Positions 6,956-13,735 of a DNA stretch of 13,735 bases are shown piece by piece. Numbering within the stretch: the first letter of the stretch is position 1; each line of letters opens with the position of its first letter. The DNA lies in contig VAZR01000069.1 of the NCBI GenBank assembly GCA_005888515.1, forward strand, positions 1 to 13,735. Reading direction: 5' to 3'. The notes beneath the pieces were generated by a model, which was given only the letters and a program-made list of their open reading frames with translations, made no database searches and was not told the DNA's origin. The translations under genes were made by a program, and so were the position numbers. Source of the DNA: Alphaproteobacteria bacterium. Its GTDB lineage: Bacteria > Pseudomonadota > Alphaproteobacteria > ATCC43930 > CGMCC-115725.

Positions 6956-7216
6956 TCAAGATTTGGCGATAATCTCCCGAAGCCGCCGATGCAACTTCTC
7001 GGATGAGACAACCTCTCCACGATCGAGCTCGGCTAGGCTCTCCGTGTCCTCCTCGATCTCGCGGCCCTCGCCTTTATCGAGATATTGCCTTAGCGCGCGC
7101 AGCATGACCCAGGAGCGCGGCCGCTCCAGCGCGGCGGCAATCCGGTCGAAGGCTTCGACCAGATTGGTCGGCACGCGAAGCGAGACATGGCTCGTCATCG
7201 GCTGGTCGTCGGGCAC
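6956..7216 (-). CDS. Ribbon-helix-helix antitoxin (CopG/ParD-like)
   Basis: This gene encodes 86 residues. A ribbon-helix-helix DNA-binding domain spans about residues 9-46 (SHVSLRVPTNLVEAFDRIAA, then ALERPRSWVMLRALRQYL), where the short strand HVSLRVP would enter the operator groove as a dimer. The acidic C-terminal half (EGREIEEDTESLAELDRG and the helix SSEKLHRRLREIIAKS) is the likely toxin-neutralising segment. The start is GTG at 7216, preceded by AGGAGG with a 5-base spacer. An in-frame ATG six codons later is poorly spaced from that site. The gene lies before the toxin gene, the usual type II order, and a palindrome directly upstream suggests autoregulation. Confidence 0.85.
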   Translation of the reverse strand: MPDDQPMTSHVSLRVPTNLVEAFDRIAAALERPRSWVMLRALRQYLDKGEGREIEEDTESLAELDRGEVVSSEKLHRRLREIIAKS

Positions 7217-7226
7217 GCTCGCCTCC

Positions 7227-7255
7227 TGTGTGACACTGCGGCACAGCGTAACACA
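7227..7255. promoter_or_regulatory. Palindromic operator of the toxin-antitoxin pair
   Basis: These 29 bases (TGTGTGACACTGCGGCACAG on the + strand, continuing to CGTAACACA) form an imperfect palindrome. Outer arms TGTGT and ACACA are perfect, and 22 of 29 positions match the reverse complement. It ends at the antitoxin ribosome binding site (AGGAGG, 7227-7222 on the - strand), so bound antitoxin would block both transcription and ribosome access. Binding is inferred from the palindrome and from the habit of ribbon-helix-helix antitoxins. No clear -10/-35 pair is visible. Confidence 0.6.
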
Positions 7256-7269
7256 TTCTGTGGGGCGGC

Positions 7270-7545
7270 TTACAGTGTCGGCTTCGCGCCAAACTCCATG
7301 CTGCAGTCATCTTCGGCATCGCTGACCGCGACATCGGAGACGCGGGCGCCGAACGGGCCCTCGCGGCAGGCCTCGATCATCCGGGCGACCGCGTCATCCT
7401 CGCCGATCACCAACGCCTCGACGCTGCCATCCGTGCGGTTGCGCACCCAGCCGCGCAGGTTGAGCCGGCTCGCCGCTTGCAAGGCCCAGGCGCGATAACC
7501 GACGCCCTGCACCCGTCCGGTAATGCGCATCCGCGCTCTCCGCAT
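7270..7545 (-). CDS. Acylphosphatase
   Basis: This gene encodes 91 residues from the chosen ATG. Acylphosphatases hydrolyse carboxyl-phosphate anhydrides in the cytoplasm. The signature GRVQGVGYRAW is at residues 10-20, with the phosphate-binding Arg18, and GWVRNRTDGSVEA follows with catalytic Asn36. The 18-residue Arg-to-Asn spacing equals that of the known enzymes. The C-terminal half has the usual PFGARVSDVAV. Possible starts are GTG 7560 (overlapping the pccA stop as GTGA), ATG 7545 and ATG 7530. I prefer 7545, since homologues have about nine residues before GRVQG and GAGG precedes it. GGAGAG before 7530 makes that start possible too. It is tightly linked to pccA on the same strand, so probably cotranscribed. 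Confidence 0.92.
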   Translation of the reverse strand: MRRARMRITGRVQGVGYRAWALQAASRLNLRGWVRNRTDGSVEALVIGEDDAVARMIEACREGPFGARVSDVAVSDAEDDCSMEFGAKPTL

Positions 7546-7556
7546 CGGACGCCGCC

Positions 7557-9536
<1,980 letters not shown>

Positions 9537-9571
9537 GCCCGGCCTTACCGAGCGGAGCGCAATTATTTAGT

Positions 9572-9655
9572 CCGCATTCCCGGCGAAAGCCGGGATCCAT
9601 CTCGGCGACCGCGGAGCCGCTGACGAATGGGTCCGGGCTTGCGCCGGGAATGCGG
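9572..9655. repeat. 84-bp inverted-repeat element (REP/MITE-like) between pccB and pccA
   Basis: The 29-base arm at 9572-9600 (CCGCATTCCCGGCGAAAGCC...) and the arm at 9627-9655 are reverse complements at 26 of 29 positions, around a 26-base centre. The left arm holds its own perfect stem-loop, CCCGGC-GAAA-GCCGGG (9579-9594), with a GNRA tetraloop. The CATTCCCGG...CCGGGAAT pattern resembles dispersed palindromic repeats common in alphaproteobacterial intergenic DNA. It lies in the pccB-pccA spacer, so in the transcript it would fold strongly between the two reading frames. There is no T-run on the - strand side, so it is not a standard terminator. Confidence 0.85.
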
Positions 9656-9724
9656 TTAAGGGTGGCCCGACCGAAGCGGGCGCGCAAAGCGTCGAGGAGT
9701 GCATCGGGCGGTGAGTGGCGGGCA

Positions 9725-11257
9725 TCACAGCGGGATATTGTCGTGCTTCTTCCACGGGTTCTGCAGCTGCTTGCCGCGCAGCATCGCCAGCGCGCGGCAC
9801 AGGCGCCGGCGCGTTGTCGCGGGCTGGATTACGTCGTCGATAAAGCCGCGGCTCGCCGCGACAAACGGGTTGGCGAATTTCTCGCGGTATTCTTGCGCGC
9901 GCGCCTCGATCGCGGCGGCGTCGGTGAGATCGGCGCGGAAGATGATCTCGACCGCGCCTTTCGGTCCCATCACCGCGATCTCGGCCGAGGGCCAGGCGAA
10001 ATTGACGTCGCCCCGCAGATGTTTCGAGCTCATGACGTCATAAGCGCCGCCATAGGCCTTACGGGTGATCAGCGTCACCTTCGGCACGGTCGCCTCGGCA
10101 AAGGCGAACAGCAATTTCGCGCCATGCTTGATGATCGCACCGTATTCCTGCGCCGTGCCCGGCAGAAATCCCGGCACATCGACAAACGTCACGATCGGGA
10201 TGTTGAAGCAGTCGCAAAACCGCACGAACCGGGCGCCCTTCCTTGCGCTGTCGATATCGAGACAGCCGGCCAGCACCATCGGCTGGTTGGCGACGATGCC
10301 GATCGTCCCGCCTTCCATGCGGGCAAAGCCGATCAGGATGTTGGCTGCATAGTTCGGCTGGATCTCGAAAAAATCGCCATCATCGACGATCTTCGCGATC
10401 AGCTCCTTCATGTCGTAAGGCTTGTTCGGATTGCCAGGCACCAGCGTGTCGAGCGACGGTTCTTCGCGGTCACGCGGGTCCGCCAACTGCCGCACCGGCG
10501 CCGGCGCGCGGTTCGAGCTCGGCAGAAAATCGATGAAGCGGCGCAATTCGAGGAGCGCCTCGACGTCGTTCTCGAAGGCGAGATCGGCGACCCCCGAGCG
10601 CGTCGTATGGGTGATCGCGCCGCCCAGTTCCTCCTGCGTGACGGTCTCGTGGGTGACCGTCTTCACGACGTCCGGCCCGGTCACGAACATGTAGGAGCTG
10701 TCCTTCACCATGAAGATGAAGTCGGTCATTGCCGGCGAGTAGACCGCGCCACCGGCGCAGGGACCCATGATCAGCGAAACCTGCGGCACGACCCCGGAGG
10801 CCAGCACGTTGCGCTGAAACACCTCGGCATAGCCGGCGAGCGAGGCGACCCCATCCTGAATGCGCGCGCCGCCCGAATCGTTGAGCCCGATGATCGGCGC
10901 GCCGACATTCATCGCCTGGTCCATGATCTTGCAGATCTTCTCGGCATGCGCTTCCGACAGCGAGCCGCCGAACACCGTGAAATCCTGGCTGAACACAAAA
11001 ACCAGCCGGCCGTTAACCGTGCCATAGCCGGTGACCACCCCGTCGCCCGGGATCTTCTGCTCGGCCATGCCGAAATCCTGGCTGCGGTGCTCGACAAACA
11101 TGTCCCATTCCTCGAAGGAACCGGGATCGAGCAGCAATTCGATGCGCTCGCGCGCCGTCAGCTTGCCTTTATCGTGCTGCGCCTTGATCCGGCGCGCCCC
11201 GCCGCCGGTGCGCGCCGCCCCGCGCTTTTCGTCGAGCCGCCGCAGGATGTCGCTCAT
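9725..11257 (-). CDS. pccB: Propionyl-CoA carboxylase beta subunit (carboxyltransferase)
   Basis: This gene encodes 510 residues, the usual PccB length. It transfers the carboxyl group from PccA-bound biotin to propionyl-CoA. The N-terminus DILRRLDEKRGAARTGGG and KLTARERIELLLDPGSFEE are typical. The crotonase-like halves carry DSGGARIQDG (127-136), GPCAGGAVYSPAMTDF (165-180) and, in the C-terminal half, KAYGGAYDVMSSKHLRGD, which shape the acyl-CoA and biotin sites. I chose ATG 11257 by alignment to the family. ATG 11275 would add six residues, and neither has a clear ribosome binding site. It precedes pccA on the same strand by 188 bases containing a palindromic element. It is divergent from the gene starting at 11370. 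Confidence 0.93.
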   Translation of the reverse strand: MSDILRRLDEKRGAARTGGGARRIKAQHDKGKLTARERIELLLDPGSFEEWDMFVEHRSQDFGMAEQKIPGDGVVTGYGTVNGRLVFVFSQDFTVFGGSLSEAHAEKICKIMDQAMNVGAPIIGLNDSGGARIQDGVASLAGYAEVFQRNVLASGVVPQVSLIMGPCAGGAVYSPAMTDFIFMVKDSSYMFVTGPDVVKTVTHETVTQEELGGAITHTTRSGVADLAFENDVEALLELRRFIDFLPSSNRAPAPVRQLADPRDREEPSLDTLVPGNPNKPYDMKELIAKIVDDGDFFEIQPNYAANILIGFARMEGGTIGIVANQPMVLAGCLDIDSARKGARFVRFCDCFNIPIVTFVDVPGFLPGTAQEYGAIIKHGAKLLFAFAEATVPKVTLITRKAYGGAYDVMSSKHLRGDVNFAWPSAEIAVMGPKGAVEIIFRADLTDAAAIEARAQEYREKFANPFVAASRGFIDDVIQPATTRRRLCRALAMLRGKQLQNPWKKHDNIPL

Positions 11258-11369
11258 CGCGCGAGTTAGCACCATCGCGGGGTGAAAGGCCAGAGTCGCG
11301 GGCCGATTGCTCGTGCCCCGTCCGCCACGGCAAAATGGCCGCGAACCGAATGCAGAGAAGGAGACCGAA

Positions 11370-11765
11370 ATGGCCGAGAGCGAGCTCTATCGCAAGGGCG
11401 ATGCGATGCGGCGGCAATTGATGGGCGATGTCGAGGTCGAGAAGGCGGCGCGCGGCGTCTACAGCGACCCCGTCATGCAGAAGTTCCTCGAACTCGTAAA
11501 GGAGACCGTATTTGGCGCGCTCTGGACCCGCCCGGGCCTCGACCTCAAGACGCGGGCGCTGCTTTGTGTCGTGTCCGATACCTGCACCGGCCGCGAGCCG
11601 GAGCTGGCGTTGCATTTACGCATGGCCCTGCGCCAAGGCTGGACCGAGGAAGAGTTGACCGAGGTGCTGCTGCACCTTTCCGGGTATATCGGCGTGCCGA
11701 TCATCCGCGAGTCGATGATAGTCGCCTCAAAGGTGTTCCGCGAATTCCGCGAGGAGAAGAGCTAG
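11370..11765 (+). CDS. Carboxymuconolactone decarboxylase family protein (PcaC-like)
   Basis: This gene encodes 131 residues, the single-domain length of the family. The PcaC-like pattern is visible: FGALWTRPGLDLKTRALL (about 48-65), GREPELALHLRMALRQGWTEEEL (74-96) and EVLLHLSGYIGVP (98-110). The peroxidase-type CxxC of AhpD relatives is absent. Its two cysteines, Cys66 and Cys72, are six residues apart, which argues against a peroxiredoxin-reductase role. True 4-carboxymuconolactone decarboxylases act in protocatechuate breakdown, but no other pca gene is here, so the substrate is unknown. AAGGAG (11358-11363) lies 6 bases before the ATG. An upstream in-frame start at 11307 would add 21 unconserved residues. 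It is divergent from pccB across 112 bases without an obvious promoter. Confidence 0.85.
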   Translation: MAESELYRKGDAMRRQLMGDVEVEKAARGVYSDPVMQKFLELVKETVFGALWTRPGLDLKTRALLCVVSDTCTGREPELALHLRMALRQGWTEEELTEVLLHLSGYIGVPIIRESMIVASKVFREFREEKS

Positions 11766-11868
11766 AGGCCTCGCCCCAACCTCTCGCCGCCCCTCCCTAA
11801 CCCTCCCCCACTTGCGGGGGAGGGAAGGCTGGGGGGTGCCGGAAGCGAAGCCGAAAGCGGGTGAGGGG
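11766..11868. repeat. Palindromic GC-rich repeat between convergent genes
   Basis: A stem CCCTCCCCC (11801-11809) / GGGGGAGGG (11816-11824) with a 6-base loop is flanked by a second pairing, CCCCAACC (11774-11781) with GGCTGGGG (11827-11834, one mismatch). On the - strand the element begins CCCCTCACCC, and the overall pattern resembles the CCCTCACCC...CTCCCCCGCAAG-type dispersed palindromes found in many alphaproteobacteria. It starts right after the stop at 11765 and extends into the 3' end of the solute-binding protein gene. It could act as a bidirectional terminator or mRNA-end stabiliser. The boundaries are approximate. Confidence 0.75.
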
Positions 11869-13134
11869 CTTTTTCGCCATCGTCGCCTGCGAATAGATCT
11901 GGTTGGCGATGTTGGCCGGCGCCGGCGAGCCCGACACAGACTCGATGACATCGCCACGCGGCGGGTAATTCCAGATGCCGCCCTTCGGCGGGCCTTCCTC
12001 GGCCCAGGTCTTGAACTGGCGCAGACTGCCAAAGCACGGGATATCGTAGCCGTGGCTGGCGGCAACCAATTGCTCGACCGAGTTCTTCTCCCACAGATGG
12101 AGCGCGAGGCTCTTCGCCGCCGCCTTGTTCGGCGAGAACTTCCAGATGCCCCAGAACGATGGCTGCGCCGGGTCGAAGCGGCCCTTTGGGCCCTTCGGCG
12201 ATGAGAAGTGCCAGCATTGCTCCGCCACCTTGGGTGCGTCGCGTACCGCCACCGCCCAGGCAGATGGCGGATTCATGATCAGCGCTGCCTGGCCGGAGAT
12301 CAGCGCCTTGTTGTTGCTCGAATCGTCCCAGGCGAACACGTCGGGCGGCAGGAACTTCACCAGTTTCTGGAACCATGCCAGCACCTGCTTCACCGCGTCC
12401 GACTTGACGGTGGTGTTGCCGTCCTTGTCGACCAGCTGGGCGCCGTAAGCGTTAAAGACAGCGCCGACCCAGTTCGCTGTGTCGCCGGTCTGACCGATTG
12501 CAAGGCCGAACGGGTGTCCGGCCTTGTGGCATTTCTCGGCCGCGGTCAGAAAGAAATCCCAGGTCCACTTGTCGGTCAGTTCCTTGTTCCCGCCGGTGCC
12601 GCCGGCCGGGTACATCTGCGTCAAGTCGAGGCCGACCGCCTCCTTGAAGATGTCGATGCGCCCGACGCAGGGCAGAGTCAGCGTGTTCTGGATCGCCGGC
12701 GGCGCGATCCAGTGGCCGTTCTGCTTGCCGACATAGGTCATTGCGGCGGTTGTTTCGCCATGCCGCTTGATCAGCTCGGCCCAGACATCGTCGGAGTTCT
12801 CGAGATTGTCGGTCTGCGCCGGCGCGTACCACAGCGGCAATGTGATCATGTCGTGGCCGGAACGCGCCTGCGCCTCGGCCGCGGCGGTCAGCATCAGCTT
12901 GTCGCCTTGCGAGGTGACGAAGTCGATCTGGAGCTCGACTTTCTCCTTGTCCGCCCATGCTTTGCAGAGCTTGGTCATGGCATCGTTGGCCCCCGGCACC
13001 CAATGGTCCCAAAAGGCCACGCTGAGCTTGCCGGCGGCGTGCGCGCCGCGCACGAAGGGAGCCGCCGCAAGTGCCGTCGTCGCCATCGCCGCGGTGCCGA
13101 GCACCCGGCGGCGCGTCATCGTCTTTTCAGCCAT
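11797..13134 (-). CDS. ABC transporter extracellular solute-binding protein, family 1, with repeat-derived C-terminus
   Basis: This gene encodes 445 residues. It is a periplasmic binding protein that would deliver a solute, probably a sugar or sugar derivative, to an ABC permease not seen here. The N-terminus MTRRRVLGTAAMATTALAAA looks like a Tat signal (TRRRVL) with cleavage after AHA near residue 33. The mature protein begins GKLSVAFWDHWVPGAND, typical of SBP family 1. GAGGAAG precedes the ATG at 13134; TTG 13149 lies inside that site and is unlikely. It is closely related to the partial gene at 13331-13735 up to IANQIYSQATMAK. The last 24 residues (422-445, KPLTRFRLRFRHPPAF...) are then translated from a palindromic repeat, replacing the paralogue's 29-residue tail. 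Function may be reduced or unaffected. Confidence 0.87.
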   Translation of the reverse strand: MAEKTMTRRRVLGTAAMATTALAAAPFVRGAHAAGKLSVAFWDHWVPGANDAMTKLCKAWADKEKVELQIDFVTSQGDKLMLTAAAEAQARSGHDMITLPLWYAPAQTDNLENSDDVWAELIKRHGETTAAMTYVGKQNGHWIAPPAIQNTLTLPCVGRIDIFKEAVGLDLTQMYPAGGTGGNKELTDKWTWDFFLTAAEKCHKAGHPFGLAIGQTGDTANWVGAVFNAYGAQLVDKDGNTTVKSDAVKQVLAWFQKLVKFLPPDVFAWDDSSNNKALISGQAALIMNPPSAWAVAVRDAPKVAEQCWHFSSPKGPKGRFDPAQPSFWGIWKFSPNKAAAKSLALHLWEKNSVEQLVAASHGYDIPCFGSLRQFKTWAEEGPPKGGIWNYPPRGDVIESVSGSPAPANIANQIYSQATMAKKPLTRFRLRFRHPPAFPPPQVGEG

Positions 13135-13250
13135 TTTATTCTTCCTCAAAGCCGGACCGTTGCTGATGGGGGAGCGCCGGCAGGCTCACTTCTGAGGCCC
13201 GCGCTGTCCCGGGATTGTGCGGTTAACACAAAACCGGGCATAGCAGCCGC

Positions 13251-13287
13251 AAAAAAAAGACCCGCGGCCGGGATGCGGCCACGGGTC
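13251..13287 (-). terminator. Rho-independent terminator after the upstream solute-binding protein gene
   Basis: Read on the - strand, GACCCGTGGCCG (13287-13276) pairs with CGGCCGCGGGTC (13270-13259) in a 12-bp stem with one wobble pair and a 5-base loop, followed at once by eight T (13258-13251). This is a textbook intrinsic terminator, 44 bases after the stop codon of the gene ending at 13331. It should largely separate that gene's transcript from the solute-binding gene starting at 13134. Confidence 0.92.
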
Positions 13288-13330
13288 GCGGCAACGGGGC
13301 TGCCGTATCGGGGAAAGCGCCGGGAGGAGC

Positions 13331-13735
13331 TCAGCTCCGGCTGAAGCCTTCCAGTTCCGAGGCCGCCCAATCCATCGCCTGCTCGATCGTTTTTCCCTGC
13401 TGGGTGCACTGGGCAATCATCTTCGGCACGGTCGCCTGCGCATATATCTGGTTGGCGATCTTGGTCGGCGACTCCGAATACGGGATCACCACCTGCACGT
13501 CACCACGCGGCGGATAATTGTAGATCGTTCCCTTCGGCGGCTCCTCGGTCTCCCAGGTCTTGAAATCGTGCAGCCCGGCGAATTGCGGGATGTCGTAGCC
13601 ATGGCTAGCCGCGACCGTCTGCTCGACCGAGCCGCGCTGGCAGAGAAACGCCAGCAGGCTTTTCGCCGCCGGGATATTCTTGGAAAAGCTCCAGACGCCC
13701 CAGAAGAACGGCACCGCCGGATCGAAGCGGCCCTT
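13331..13735 (-). CDS. ABC transporter extracellular solute-binding protein, family 1, C-terminal part (5' end outside window)
   Basis: The frame is open from the window edge and gives 134 residues to the stop at 13331. It matches the downstream gene along its length: KGRFDPAVPFFWGVWSFS, SVEQTVAASHGYDIPQFAGL, FKTW, PPKGTIYNYPPRGDVQ and KIANQIYAQATVPK are shared, with small changes. It then continues into an amphipathic tail, MIAQCTQQGKTIEQAMDWAA plus SELEGFSRS, the usual ending of this family. It is thus a tandem paralogue with an intact C-terminus. A strong terminator follows. The signal peptide and ligand-binding N-lobe are outside the window. Confidence 0.9.
   Translation of the reverse strand, partial: KGRFDPAVPFFWGVWSFSKNIPAAKSLLAFLCQRGSVEQTVAASHGYDIPQFAGLHDFKTWETEEPPKGTIYNYPPRGDVQVVIPYSESPTKIANQIYAQATVPKMIAQCTQQGKTIEQAMDWAASELEGFSRS

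Noticed and set aside
9572..9655. CRISPR repeats or an insertion-sequence end
   Set aside because: There is a single inverted pair, no regularly spaced direct repeats, no spacers, no transposase gene and no obvious target duplication.
9650..11269. Long open frame on the + strand opposite pccB (539 codons)
   Set aside because: It is the mirror of a well-conserved carboxyltransferase gene in high-GC DNA. Its product is rich in Arg, His and Asp with no recognisable domain, as expected of an antisense shadow.
11370..11765. AhpD-like alkylhydroperoxidase
   Set aside because: The CxxC motif needed for that activity is missing; the two cysteines are six residues apart.
12208..13344. Long open frame on the + strand opposite the solute-binding protein gene
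   Set aside because: The opposite strand encodes a clear signal peptide and family-1 binding protein. The + frame has no domain and no good ribosome binding site.

Overview
The window looks like part of an alphaproteobacterial chromosome. It is GC-rich, and most genes are preceded by GGAG-type ribosome binding sites. The ribosomal cluster runs rplF-rplR-rpsE-rpmD-rplO-secY-adk-rpsM-rpsK-rpoA-rplQ, with adk directly after secY and no rpsD between rpsK and rpoA, which is the usual alphaproteobacterial order. RpoA opens with the lineage-typical LQKNWQ-LIKP sequence. I would guess Rhodospirillales or a relative, but the window does not settle the order.

Positions 1-6610 (+) hold the distal spc operon and the alpha operon. 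They run from the 3' end of rplF, through L18, S5, L30, L15, the SecY translocon subunit and adenylate kinase, to S13, S11, RNA polymerase alpha and L17. Several junctions are translationally coupled (rpsE/rpmD as TAATG, secY/adk as TGATG). A near-consensus sigma-70 promoter (TTGACG-N16-TATAAT) lies between adk and rpsM, so the S13-S11-alpha-L17 part can probably be transcribed separately.

Positions 6653-11257 (-) converge on rplQ. In transcription order they are pccB, an 84-bp inverted-repeat element, pccA, an acylphosphatase gene, and a ParE-type toxin / ribbon-helix-helix antitoxin pair with a 29-bp imperfect palindromic operator in front of it. PccA (biotin carboxylase plus biotin carrier) and PccB (carboxyltransferase) together form propionyl-CoA carboxylase, which makes methylmalonyl-CoA. 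The acylphosphatase almost abuts pccA and is probably co-transcribed with it.

Positions 11370-13735: a carboxymuconolactone-decarboxylase-family gene (+) is divergent from pccB. It converges on a gene (-) for a Tat-type secreted, family-1 ABC solute-binding protein. A second, closely related solute-binding protein gene (-) follows and is cut by the window edge; a strong intrinsic terminator separates the two. The last 24 residues of the complete binding protein are encoded by a palindromic repeat lying between the convergent genes, in place of the 29-residue tail its paralogue carries. This looks like a repeat insertion that rewrote a protein C-terminus.

I found no RNA genes, CRISPR array or insertion sequence, and no gene-free stretch over 300 bases. 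I did not find a clearly new system. The most unusual points are the repeat-derived C-terminus, the toxin-antitoxin pair wedged between the alpha operon and the pcc operon, and the acylphosphatase-carboxylase pairing.
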